Part shown: piece after piece, positions 1-8,016 of the stretch | How the letters are laid out: each line of letters begins with the position of its first letter | Position numbering within the stretch: position 1 is the stretch's first letter | Assembly: GCF_000805385.1 (NCBI RefSeq) | Contig: NZ_JTJW01000010.1 | Coordinates: 847,021 to 911,020 of the forward strand | DNA length: 64,000 nt | From: Mycolicibacterium setense | GTDB lineage: Bacteria > Actinomycetota > Actinomycetes > Mycobacteriales > Mycobacteriaceae | Reading direction: 5' to 3' | Made by a program: the position numbers and the translations under genes | The notes under the pieces: model-generated | Told to the model about the DNA's origin: nothing | The model's input: the letters and a program-made list of their open reading frames with translations, nothing else | Database searches by the model: none

Positions 1-80
1 CCGGACGCGATCTGGTCGAGCGGAAGTTCGACATCAATGCAACGACCGCCGCGCTGCGCGCCCTACTTGCGACTGTCTGA
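1..80 (+). CDS. C-terminal end of a probable glycosyltransferase (partial)
   Basis: An open frame enters from the left edge (codons in phase with position 3) and stops at TGA 78-80, so only about 25 codons are visible. The end has a VERKFD-type segment and a hydrophobic last helix, which is common at the C-terminus of GT4 (group 1) glycosyltransferases. That would suit the polysaccharide genes to the right. The next gene is on the opposite strand and its stop lies only 11 bases away, so the two genes converge. The family call is tentative because no catalytic part of the protein is inside the window. Confidence 0.45.
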   Translation, partial: GRDLVERKFDINATTAALRALLATV

Positions 81-91
81 GAAGAGTGCCT

Positions 92-1822
92 TCACAGCTG
101 GTCGGCAAACTCTCGACGCGCGGCGTCCAGCAGATACCGACGGATGAAGTTCTGCAAACCGCGATGTAGCACTGCGTGGTCACCCGCGGGTGCCCGCATC
201 AGCTTCGGCTCCCAACCGCGACGCGCCAGCCGCTTGGCTCCGATCGGGCCACGATGTCCTACATACCAATCGAAGTCCATCGGTGACAGCACGAGCTCAG
301 CGGGCACGCCACTCTTGCCAAGCGCCTTGAGCAGCACCTCGGGCGCCTGCGTGTAACCGAGCCAACCCAGTAGCAACCAGCCTTGATACGGCAGCCAATT
401 TCGCAGCCCCTGCTTGACCAGGCCCCATACCCGCCGCTCCTCAGTGCCCTCATCGCCAGTGTCCTCATCGCCGGCAACGGCGTCGGTCACCTGCGCGATC
501 CGCTCAGACCCGCCGTCGGAACGCCGCAACGAATAGAGCAGGATGTTCACCAGGACGACCAATTTCGCTCCGCGCTCCAGACCCCCGTACGCGGAATTCC
601 AAGCACCCGAGCAGATTCCGGTCATGACCAGGCGCTCCGCCGGCACGCCCAGGGCATCAATCGCGTCACTCACATCGGCTTTCGCCACCGGAGAATGCAT
701 CCACGGGAAGTCCTCGGTCGCGACACCGGTGTCTCCGACCCCACGACGGTCGTAGCGGACCACGCTCACGCCCAGGGCGGCCAGTTCGCGGGCTGTGTCC
801 GGCCAGATTCGTCCTGAACCGACCCGATGTTCACACGCGGTGTTGTGGAACAACACCGTCGGGCCGCACTCAACAGTGCCGGCAATCGCGGTCCGGATGG
901 CAAACAGCCGGTTGGGACCGAGTTCGGTGATCGATTCGGTGACCGTTCGGCCATCAGGCAGCACACCGACGACCGCAAGATCGGCAAACACCGGCTGGAA
1001 AGCGGCCGTCTCCGACGACAAATTCGCATCGAGCCATTTCTCGATCACCGCCAGGGTATCGATCGGAATCTTGACCACAATGCTGGGTGGTTCGATGAAC
1101 TCGGGCTGTCCTGCGATTTCCTGGACTGTGCAGTCACCCGCTTCTATCAGGTCGGCGAGCCGTCGGTCACCGGTGTTTTCCGGTCGGCTCAACACGAGCA
1201 CAGGAGTCGAGCCAACGGTTGCCGGCATCTTCAGCGCGCGAAGCGCCGCGGCAGCGGTTGCCGAGAGGCTGATGCCGAGCAGTGGCACCTCGTCGGGTTC
1301 TGTCGGCAGTTCGTCGCCTTTCTCCCCGCCGACCGTCATCTGGTAAAGCGCCTGCTGTTCGCGCAGGTAGCGACGGCCATCGGCGGCCGGGTCCCACAGG
1401 ATCAGGCCCCCGAGGTCCTCGATCGAGGAGGCCGCTGTCGCCGCCAGCAGCGCACCGGCCCGCAGGCCCACGAGCGCCACACTCTGCGCGCCGGACGCAC
1501 GCAGATAGTCCACTGCGGTCCGTATGCTCTCCAGATAGTCATCCACGGCACTGTCCCGGCATTGGTCGCCCGTCGAGTCCCCGGTACCCGGGTAATCGAA
1601 GCGCAGCGTGGCAAATCCACTGGCGCACAAACGTTGCGCCAGCATTTTCAACCCGCGGTAGGTATCCAGGTGCTGACGACCGAGCGGCGGACAGATGACC
1701 ACACCAGCCCGCGCAACCCCGCCGTCCGGGACGTGGACGACGCCGAACAATCGCGTTTCCTCAGGCCCGAACCACGTCGGCACGCCCTGCACGCCCGTTC
1801 CTGCCGTCATTCCTGCGTCCAT
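92..1822 (-). CDS. Fused double alpha/beta hydrolase, related to exosortase-associated hydrolases 1 and 2
   Basis: This 576-residue protein has two alpha/beta-hydrolase domains in tandem (about residues 10-275 and 280-560). The first has the oxyanion region CPPLG, an RFDYPGTGDS strand and, at the nucleophile elbow, G-L-R-A-G (119-123) with Arg where Ser is expected. The second has RYDRRGVGDTG and elbow G-I-C-S-G (402-406), so Cys404 is the likely nucleophile, with a late GDHAVLH supplying His. The two elbows resemble the separate 'exosortase A-associated hydrolase 2' and 'hydrolase 1' families, here joined in one chain. The start at 1822 is preferred over upstream GTG/TTG codons because AGGGG lies 7 nt before it. 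It follows the carrier protein and AcpS genes on the same strand. Acyl or aminoacyl transfer from the carrier protein is an inference; the substrate is unknown. Confidence 0.75.
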   Translation of the reverse strand: MDAGMTAGTGVQGVPTWFGPEETRLFGVVHVPDGGVARAGVVICPPLGRQHLDTYRGLKMLAQRLCASGFATLRFDYPGTGDSTGDQCRDSAVDDYLESIRTAVDYLRASGAQSVALVGLRAGALLAATAASSIEDLGGLILWDPAADGRRYLREQQALYQMTVGGEKGDELPTEPDEVPLLGISLSATAAAALRALKMPATVGSTPVLVLSRPENTGDRRLADLIEAGDCTVQEIAGQPEFIEPPSIVVKIPIDTLAVIEKWLDANLSSETAAFQPVFADLAVVGVLPDGRTVTESITELGPNRLFAIRTAIAGTVECGPTVLFHNTACEHRVGSGRIWPDTARELAALGVSVVRYDRRGVGDTGVATEDFPWMHSPVAKADVSDAIDALGVPAERLVMTGICSGAWNSAYGGLERGAKLVVLVNILLYSLRRSDGGSERIAQVTDAVAGDEDTGDEGTEERRVWGLVKQGLRNWLPYQGWLLLGWLGYTQAPEVLLKALGKSGVPAELVLSPMDFDWYVGHRGPIGAKRLARRGWEPKLMRAPAGDHAVLHRGLQNFIRRYLLDAARREFADQL

Positions 1823-1875
1823 ACCGTCACCCCTCAACGACACCAAACTCTAGCTAAACCGTCGCGGTGTCACTG

Positions 1876-2280
1876 CTAGTCAGCGCAAACAGCGACCACC
1901 ACAGCGGCCGCGTGGCATTCCGCGTGGGTGATCGACAGCGAGATCTCCTGCCACTGCTGCTCGGCCGCCAACTGCGCGGCCGAACCGGCGAGCCGCAATG
2001 TCGGCAGATGATCCACAGCGACCACCTCGATTTCGAGCGGGAGAAACGCGGCATCGGGACGTGCGAATGCTTTCATCGTGGCCTCTTTGGCGGCGAAACG
2101 GGCAGCCAGTCGCGGAAGTCGATTCGGCCCAGCGCAGGTCGCCACCTCGTCAGCGGTGTAGATCTTGGCCAGGAAACGCTCTCCGAACGAGGCCAGTGAA
2201 TTCTCGATCTCCTCGAGCGCCACCACATCGCACCCGACGCGGATACGGTGCCCGGGCAACGCGAAGTCCGGCGGGTTCAT
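1876..2280 (-). CDS. AcpS-type 4'-phosphopantetheinyl transferase
   Basis: 134 residues, the size of a single-domain AcpS. It has the AcpS signatures: GCDVV with metal-binding Asp18, RFAAKEA with Glu66 followed by K, and a C-terminal SITH segment. The enzyme transfers phosphopantetheine from CoA to a serine of a carrier protein. It starts 5 nt after the stop of the acyl carrier protein gene in the same operon, so that protein is the obvious substrate. In mycobacteria the housekeeping acpS lies next to fas, so this is probably an additional, dedicated copy. The fused hydrolase gene follows downstream. Confidence 0.85.
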   Translation of the reverse strand: MNPPDFALPGHRIRVGCDVVALEEIENSLASFGERFLAKIYTADEVATCAGPNRLPRLAARFAAKEATMKAFARPDAAFLPLEIEVVAVDHLPTLRLAGSAAQLAAEQQWQEISLSITHAECHAAAVVVAVCAD

Positions 2281-2285
2281 GCGTG

Positions 2286-2534
2286 CTACTTGATAAGGCT
2301 GTTCACGGCCGCTTCGATGTTGTTGATCGATGCAAAAGTGGACTTCTTCAGCGCCTCGTCGGGGAACTCGATATCGAACTCGTCTTCAAGGGCAAGCATG
2401 ACGTTGACCGAGGCATGCGAGGTGAGCCCGAGTTCATAGAGGTCGGCATCGGCGTCGATGCCGGTCGGATCGACCGCCATTCTTCCGTGATCAGCCAAAG
2501 CCTTCTGAATTTCTTCCCGCATGATCGCAAGCAT
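2286..2534 (-). CDS. Free-standing carrier protein (acyl/aminoacyl carrier protein)
   Basis: 82 residues, acidic and helical as in carrier proteins. The phosphopantetheine site is Ser39 in the segment ELGLTSHASV, where the usual D-S-L triad is T-S-H; FDIEFPDEAL matches the helix III region. It is first in a three-gene minus-strand operon with AcpS and the fused hydrolase. An amino acid:[carrier protein] ligase lies divergently 1.3 kb away, which suggests that the protein carries an aminoacyl rather than a fatty acyl group; this is inferred from context. ATG at 2522 is an alternative start. No strong ribosome binding site is visible. Confidence 0.85.
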   Translation of the reverse strand: MLAIMREEIQKALADHGRMAVDPTGIDADADLYELGLTSHASVNVMLALEDEFDIEFPDEALKKSTFASINNIEAAVNSLIK

Positions 2535-2642
2535 AAGGCGCGACTGAAGGCGATGCGCCGGTCATTTCCCAAGACGAATTCGGCGAAGCACGCCGCCCGC
2601 CTGACTAGGCTCAAACCGCACACGATCCGAGGGGAGCTGACG

Positions 2643-3815
2643 ATGCGTCGCGGTCTGACACTGATCACCGCAGCTATGCTGGCACTCGCTGGTTGCGGAT
2701 CGCACTCCGAGACCGAGAAGGCCGATTCCGGGAACACAGCCGACCCCCACCACCTCAGCTCCGCCTCACTGACGAACGTTGTCGACTCCGTCAGTGACGC
2801 CTCCGCTTCCATGAACGTAATCACCCACATTTCCCGATCGGGCATTTACGACGGTGAAACCCATTTCAATACAACGGTTTTCACACCAAAGAGCAACGCG
2901 CCCGAGGGCGGATTCCCAATCGTGGTGGTGGGTGGGCGGATCACAGGCACGACCGCGGACTGTGCACCATCCCTCTCACCGAGCCTGCTCGACCTGGCAC
3001 CGACCGTGGTCGCGCTGCTGAAGGCCGGTTACGTCGTAGCGGTTCCGGACTTTCAGGGTCTCGGCAAGCCGACGGCCGACACCAACTATGACGACACCTA
3101 CCATCCGTATCTGGACGCCACGACCGGCGGGTACAACATGATCGACGCGGCGCACGCGGCACACATCGCCGAACCGAAAACGTCGACGTCGTGGTTGGCG
3201 ATGGGCATCGGTGAAGGTGGCCAGGCTGCGTGGGCCGCCAACGAACTTGCCGTCGATTACAACAACTTCGAGGGCAATTTTGTGGGTTCGGTGAGCGTTT
3301 CACCGATATCCGACCTCAACGGACTTGCCGAAGCCGCACAGAACAGCACGTTGAACGACGATCAGAAGGTTGCATTTGCCCGCTTCGTGAATGCACTTCA
3401 CGCCGAGTATCCCGAAATCGTCAACCTCGACAGCTACCGTCGCGGTGCGGCGACCCAACAGTGGAACGCCCTGCTCGGCTGTCAGCCCGCTCCCACCCCT
3501 CAGCAGATAGCGGCACAGATTCCGGCTGGAGATCTGCGGCCCGCTGACGCGGACGCGTTGAACACATTGCGGGGATTCATCCAGAAGACAAACCTGCCAC
3601 AGGGGCCGGCACAGGCCCCGATGCTGGTCGCTTACAGCGGTGACGAGCCGCTCAGCCCGGCCGCCTGGACCGACCGTGCACTCGCAGCGGCCTGCAAGAT
3701 GGGCGACACCATCACCATCCAACGGCAGCCGCAACCCAGGTCCGACTCGGCCGCGACTCTGTCGTGGATAAGTGACCGATTCAAATCAACACAGGCCCCG
3801 AACGACTGTCGATAG
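2643..3815 (+). CDS. Lipoprotein with secretory-lipase (LIP) fold, nucleophile Ser apparently lost
   Basis: 390 residues, starting with a lipoprotein signal peptide (lipobox L-A-G-C, Cys18), so it is probably anchored to the outer face of the membrane. The rest follows the fungal/actinobacterial LIP secretory lipase pattern, with VVVGGRITG, VPDFQGLG and a conserved Y-x-D/H-P region. At the nucleophile elbow it reads G-I-G-E-G-G (188-193), whereas active members have G-x-S-x-G-G. Gly190 therefore sits where the catalytic Ser should be, and hydrolase activity is doubtful. The ATG is preceded by GAGGGGAG. The ligase gene starts 9 nt after its stop, so the two form an operon. It may act as a binding or scaffold protein. 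Confidence 0.7.
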   Translation: MRRGLTLITAAMLALAGCGSHSETEKADSGNTADPHHLSSASLTNVVDSVSDASASMNVITHISRSGIYDGETHFNTTVFTPKSNAPEGGFPIVVVGGRITGTTADCAPSLSPSLLDLAPTVVALLKAGYVVAVPDFQGLGKPTADTNYDDTYHPYLDATTGGYNMIDAAHAAHIAEPKTSTSWLAMGIGEGGQAAWAANELAVDYNNFEGNFVGSVSVSPISDLNGLAEAAQNSTLNDDQKVAFARFVNALHAEYPEIVNLDSYRRGAATQQWNALLGCQPAPTPQQIAAQIPAGDLRPADADALNTLRGFIQKTNLPQGPAQAPMLVAYSGDEPLSPAAWTDRALAAACKMGDTITIQRQPQPRSDSAATLSWISDRFKSTQAPNDCR

Positions 3816-3824
3816 GGTTGGCGG

Positions 3825-4772
3825 ATGACCGAAACCCAGGACCTGGATACACAACTCGAGGCGGCCCGCCTGCGGTTCCGCGATGAACTTGTCGCCGCCG
3901 GTTTGCTGGTCCCGATGGGTATCGACGGGCTGTACGGCCGCGGAGCGGTTTTCGAGAGTGTCGTCGACGGTATCGATCACGCGGTGCGGGCCAAGGGCTC
4001 CGAGGTCCACGGCGATCGGGCCAAGGTGCTGCGATTCCCGCCGGTCTATCCGCGCGAGCAATTCGAGAAGACCGACTACATCGCATCTTTCCCGGATCTG
4101 ACCGGCGCCATCTCGACGTTCACCGGCGGGAACGCCGAGCATCGCGCACTGTTGAGGGATCGAGATGCCGGGTTGGCGTGGGACGGACATCTGAGTCCTT
4201 CTGGGACCATGCTGGTCACGGCGGCCTGCCATCCCAGTTATGCGACGCTGCCGTCCGACCTGCCCGACGGCGGTGTGGTGATGGACATCTACGGATACTG
4301 CTTCCGGCACGAGCCGGCCGTCGACCCGGCGCGGATGCAGGCCTTCCGGATGCACGAGTACGTGCTGGTCGGTACACCCGATCAGGCGCAGACGCACCGT
4401 GACAGCTGGGTAGACCACGGCATGGCGGTACTGACCGAGCTCGGCCTTGACGCCCGGCCCGAGGCGGCCAACGACCCATTCTTCGGCCGGGTCGGCAAAA
4501 TGCTGGCCGCCAACCAGCGTGACGAGGGTCTGAAAACCGAACTACTGGTACGGCTTTACGGTGACCTGCACGAGGGCACCGCCCTGGTTTCAGCCAATTG
4601 CCACCGGGAACACTTCGGCGAGGCGTTCGCCCTGCGCACGGCCGATGGCGGCGTTGCGCATAGCGCCTGCGTGGGATTCGGTATGGAGAGAATTGCCTTG
4701 GGGCTGCTACGGACTCACGGCCTGGATCCGGCGTCGTGGCCGGCAGCGGTTCGCACCGCGATGGGCTGGTAG
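3825..4772 (+). CDS. Amino acid:[carrier protein] ligase (truncated class II aaRS homologue)
   Basis: 315 residues, resembling the catalytic core of an atypical seryl-tRNA synthetase without its tRNA-binding arm. Motif 2 is FRHE (160-163). Motif 3 is G-F-G-M-E-R-I-A-L-G-L-L (284-295). The three Zn ligands of this family can be placed at Cys135 (AACHPS), Glu178 (MHEYV) and Cys282 (SACVGFG), with nearly the spacing reported for Bradyrhizobium Bll0957. Known homologues activate glycine or alanine with ATP and attach it to the phosphopantetheine of a small carrier protein instead of tRNA. A carrier protein and AcpS are encoded nearby on the other strand. The gene converges on the sugar transferase gene, with 10 nt between the stops. 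The amino acid used cannot be read from the sequence. Confidence 0.85.
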   Translation: MTETQDLDTQLEAARLRFRDELVAAGLLVPMGIDGLYGRGAVFESVVDGIDHAVRAKGSEVHGDRAKVLRFPPVYPREQFEKTDYIASFPDLTGAISTFTGGNAEHRALLRDRDAGLAWDGHLSPSGTMLVTAACHPSYATLPSDLPDGGVVMDIYGYCFRHEPAVDPARMQAFRMHEYVLVGTPDQAQTHRDSWVDHGMAVLTELGLDARPEAANDPFFGRVGKMLAANQRDEGLKTELLVRLYGDLHEGTALVSANCHREHFGEAFALRTADGGVAHSACVGFGMERIALGLLRTHGLDPASWPAAVRTAMGW

Positions 4773-4782
4773 CTCGCGTACG

Positions 4783-6279
4783 TCAGTACGCGCCTTTGCG
4801 TTTCAGGACGGCGCCGACGGTGCGCCAGATGATGACCAGATCCCCGACCACGGACCAGTTACCGGCGTAGGACACATCGAGCCGGATACGGTCCTTGTCT
4901 TCGAGGTCCGACCGTCCTGACACCTGCCACAACCCTGTCATGCCGGGTTTGACGTGTTCGCGGTGTTCGATGAACGCGGCATCGGACCCCGCCTCTCCGA
5001 GGGCCAGCGGCCGTGGCCCGACGATGCTCATCGACCCGCCAAGGACATTGAACAACTGAGGCAACTCGTCGATGCTCGTGGCCCGAAGGAATTTCCCGAC
5101 CCTGGTCACGCAGGAATCGGAGGTTCGTTTGTGGAAGATGCTGCCGTGCTTGTGGCTCTCTGGTTGCGCTGTCTTGTCGGTGTCGACGTACATGCTGCGT
5201 AACTTGATGATCTTGAATGGCTCGCCATCCATGCCCACTCGTTGTTGCCGGTAGAAGACCGGGCCCCGGTCGTCGAGCTTGATCGCCAGACCGGCGAGCA
5301 CGATCACCGGAAGCGCGATGATCATTCCGATCGTGCCGAGCACCAGATCCAGGATTCGTTTGGTGATCATCGACACCCGGTCGTGGGTAGGTGCGTCGAT
5401 CACGAACAGCGGCAGATTCTCCAGCGGCCGCAGCTGCAGCCGGTGGGTCGCCACCTCCGTCAAACCAGGGACCACCATCAGTTCGGTGTTGATCGCCTGC
5501 ATGCGCCACGCCAGATACTTGACCTTCTCAGGCCCCATATTCTCGGAATAGACCGCCGCCAGGGCGTCTGCACCGGCGGACTGCACGGCGGCCTCGATCT
5601 CGCTGTCGTCAGCGAACCCGAGGATGGGAACGGCCCCTGTGGGCAGGTCGACGTTCTGGCCGATCTTGTCACCACTGTCCGGAATGCAGAGGCCCACCAC
5701 CTTGTACCCGGCACTCGGCGAACGCTTGAAGTATTCGTCCAACGTGCGCACCGCGCCGATATCACCCAGTGCGACGACGCGGGAGACATATTTTCCCCGC
5801 TTGCGGCGTCGACGCACGTCCGCGCGCAGCAGATGCCGGGCGAGGAAAAGACCGATGAATCCGAGTCCGAATGTGACACCGAACTGGATACGCGAAATCG
5901 GCATGTCGAGGAAAACCTCGGCGGCCGCGGCAAGCGCGAACGTCCAAGCAGTCGCAATTGCGACAAGTCGGTATTCCTCGGCTTCCTGCCCCACCAGCGT
6001 GAGATCGCGCGAATGTACGTACCCGAGCGCGATGAGCCATCCGATATATATGCCGACCGAAAACGCCGTCGCGGTGGTGAAGCTGGCGAAATGACGGTGC
6101 GCCAGCGAGGTCCCGATCCACTCCGCGAAGACAACGACCACCGCGAGAACCAGGGCATCGACAACCAGGACGCGCCGCCGATAGGCCGACTTCCATCGGT
6201 GAGCTTGAGCTTTCGCCGCGGCCGAACCAGCGGCGGAGTCGCGCTTTACCTGTGATGACGTCGTCAGACGCTCATTCAT
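4783..6279 (-). CDS. Polyprenyl-phosphate sugar phosphotransferase (WbaP/WcaJ type)
   Basis: 498 residues with the full polyisoprenyl-phosphate hexose-1-phosphate transferase architecture: four N-terminal membrane segments within about residues 35-150, a Rossmann-like middle domain (VSRVVALGDIG), a fifth hydrophobic helix at about 308-333, and a C-terminal bacterial sugar transferase domain. The last has QQRVGMDG, KLRSMY, DELPQLFNVL, VGPRP and GLWQVSGRS. It would transfer the first sugar phosphate onto the lipid carrier to start synthesis of a surface polysaccharide. The gene converges with the ligase gene and diverges from the esterase gene at 6639. The identity of the polysaccharide is not evident. 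Confidence 0.9.
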   Translation of the reverse strand: MNERLTTSSQVKRDSAAGSAAAKAQAHRWKSAYRRRVLVVDALVLAVVVVFAEWIGTSLAHRHFASFTTATAFSVGIYIGWLIALGYVHSRDLTLVGQEAEEYRLVAIATAWTFALAAAAEVFLDMPISRIQFGVTFGLGFIGLFLARHLLRADVRRRRKRGKYVSRVVALGDIGAVRTLDEYFKRSPSAGYKVVGLCIPDSGDKIGQNVDLPTGAVPILGFADDSEIEAAVQSAGADALAAVYSENMGPEKVKYLAWRMQAINTELMVVPGLTEVATHRLQLRPLENLPLFVIDAPTHDRVSMITKRILDLVLGTIGMIIALPVIVLAGLAIKLDDRGPVFYRQQRVGMDGEPFKIIKLRSMYVDTDKTAQPESHKHGSIFHKRTSDSCVTRVGKFLRATSIDELPQLFNVLGGSMSIVGPRPLALGEAGSDAAFIEHREHVKPGMTGLWQVSGRSDLEDKDRIRLDVSYAGNWSVVGDLVIIWRTVGAVLKRKGAY

Positions 6280-6638
6280 GGCAGCACTCGCAGGTCGCTG
6301 TCACCAGTTCCACGGGTTCGTCCCATCTGCACGTGTGTCTCGTGATTATTGCGCCAAGCTGTTGGTCGAACAACGACTTTGAGACACCGGGCCGAGTTCG
6401 CAACAGTTGCAATGTGATTGCAACCGGCTCCCTCGCCGACCCGTTCGCCGGTATAGTCCGACGCCAGCAGCGGTTTCCGCCGGTTGCGACCCCGAAGGTG
6501 AAGATTCGTGAAACCGATGAACACACCGTCCTCACCCAATTCGGATTATCGGCCGATATTGGGGCGGCGTCGTTACGCGCCTCTTGTAGGCCGATTTGTT
6601 TCGAGGCCAGTCCCAAACGATTGTGAGGGCCGAACCAA
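6280..6638. other. 359-base intergenic region between divergent surface genes
   Basis: This region separates the divergent sugar transferase and esterase genes and contains no credible open frame. It must hold both promoters. The only strong element seen is the inverted repeat at 6406-6424, described separately. A weak GAGGG sequence precedes the esterase ATG. Confidence 0.6.
6406..6424. promoter_or_regulatory. Perfect 8-bp inverted repeat, candidate operator
   Basis: GTTGCAAT-GTG-ATTGCAAC is a perfect palindrome with a 3-bp centre, in the middle of the gap between two divergent genes. Its size suits a dimeric repressor. No regulator gene is adjacent, so the binding protein is unknown. Confidence 0.45.
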
Positions 6639-8009
6639 ATGAACCTGTCCCTGACCAACGGACTGATCCCGATAACGCTCCAACTGCTCGCCCTGATTGC
6701 GATCGCGGTGGCCATCGGACGGGGACGATCGCGCGAGTGGATGCGGCGCTGGCTGCTCGCCGCCGTGCTCGTCGGCGTGGGCCTGGCCGCGGCAGGGCGA
6801 CTGTTCGTACGGGACCAAGGCTGGTCCGCCGAGGCCATCTCTTTCGGCACGGTGTTCTGGACGGTCCTCTTCGGCTTCGCCGCGACGGTACTGATCGCGG
6901 GCTGGCCCGGAACCGCATGGTGGCGCCGGCTGGTGTCGGTGCTGTCCGTGGTGCTGGTGGTCGTATGCGGATTCGCCGCACTCAACACGGCGACCGGCTA
7001 CTTCCCCACCGTTCGTGCCTTCTGGCTCCGGGTTACCCAAAGCGAACCGGAACAGTGGATCGATGAAGCCCAGCTCGCCGCACTGCAACAATCCGGCGAG
7101 ATACCAACCCGGGGCACCGTTGTGCGGGTGAACATCCCCGCCGACGGGTCAGGTTTCGCGCACCGGACCGAGACTGTCTATCTCCCTCCGTCCTGGTTCG
7201 CCAGCAATCCGCCACCGCAGTTGCCCGCCGTGATCATGATGGGCGGCGAGTTCAACCATCCCAACGACTGGCTGCAGTCGACCGACGCGCTTGAGACGCT
7301 GGACAACTTCGCCGCATTGCATCACGGCAACGCCCCGATCGTCGTATTCCCCGATACCTCGGGAAAATTCAACAACGACACCGAATGCGTCGACGGGGTG
7401 CGCGGAAACGCCGCCGCTCACCTGACCAAAGATGTGGTGCCGTATATGATTTCGCGCTTCGGGGTGAGCCCGAAGGCGGAAAACTGGGGTCTGGCGGGGT
7501 GGTCGTCGGGCGCGACCTGCTCCTTGACCACCGCGGTACGCAACCCGGAGATGTTCAGCGCCATCGTGTGGCTCGACGGAACCCTCGGCCCCAATGCCGG
7601 CACCAAGGACCAAACCGTCGCGCGACTGTTCGGTGGTGACCAGGCGGCCTGGGAGGCATTCGATCCCAAGACGATCATCACCCGCCACGGGCCGTACGAC
7701 GACATGGCGGCATGGCTCGGCGTTGCCGAGGACACACCGACCGTTCATCGCGACGCAGGCACCACTCCACCGCCCGAGGGGGCGATCGCCGACTGGGACA
7801 CGTTCTCCGAGGAGCATGCGGCCAACGCCAACAAATTGTGCGCCCTGCTCAGCGGCTACAACATCGAATGCTCAGTGGTGGGCTACAAGGGCGTGCACAG
7901 CTTCGAGTCTGCCGGCACGGCGTTCGAGGCAGCCCTACCCTGGCTCGCCAGCACGCTCCACACCCCCGGCGTGCGGGAGCGGACCCTGCCCGGCGCGGAC
8001 GGCAAGTAG
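6639..8009 (+). CDS. Membrane-anchored putative esterase (PF00756 / antigen-85-like fold)
   Basis: 456 residues. The N-terminal 115 residues contain about four membrane segments (about 8-26, 38-53, 68-88, 96-115). An extracytoplasmic esterase D / antigen-85-type domain follows. The nucleophile is in G-W-S-S-G (287-291, Ser289), and VFPDT, FNNDTEC and VVPYMISRF are typical of this family. A late H-S-F segment probably provides the catalytic His. Proteins of this fold transfer or hydrolyse acyl esters in the cell envelope. The gene diverges from the sugar transferase, suggesting a role in acyl modification of envelope glycans, which is inferred. Start supported by GAGGG upstream. Confidence 0.75.
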   Translation: MNLSLTNGLIPITLQLLALIAIAVAIGRGRSREWMRRWLLAAVLVGVGLAAAGRLFVRDQGWSAEAISFGTVFWTVLFGFAATVLIAGWPGTAWWRRLVSVLSVVLVVVCGFAALNTATGYFPTVRAFWLRVTQSEPEQWIDEAQLAALQQSGEIPTRGTVVRVNIPADGSGFAHRTETVYLPPSWFASNPPPQLPAVIMMGGEFNHPNDWLQSTDALETLDNFAALHHGNAPIVVFPDTSGKFNNDTECVDGVRGNAAAHLTKDVVPYMISRFGVSPKAENWGLAGWSSGATCSLTTAVRNPEMFSAIVWLDGTLGPNAGTKDQTVARLFGGDQAAWEAFDPKTIITRHGPYDDMAAWLGVAEDTPTVHRDAGTTPPPEGAIADWDTFSEEHAANANKLCALLSGYNIECSVVGYKGVHSFESAGTAFEAALPWLASTLHTPGVRERTLPGADGK

Positions 8010-8016
8010 CGCTCCG

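Noticed and set aside
827..1879. 350-codon open frame antisense to the fused hydrolase
   Set aside because: Composition is that of a shadow frame in high-GC DNA (rich in R, H, Q and G). The opposite strand has clear domain motifs.
1998..2642. Long in-frame N-terminal extension of the lipoprotein gene to 605 codons
   Set aside because: It runs antisense over the AcpS and carrier protein genes. The lipoprotein signal peptide and ribosome binding site fix the start at 2643.
3825..4772. Seryl-tRNA synthetase
   Set aside because: It lacks the N-terminal tRNA-binding coiled coil, is far too short, and has the Zn ligand pattern of carrier protein ligases.
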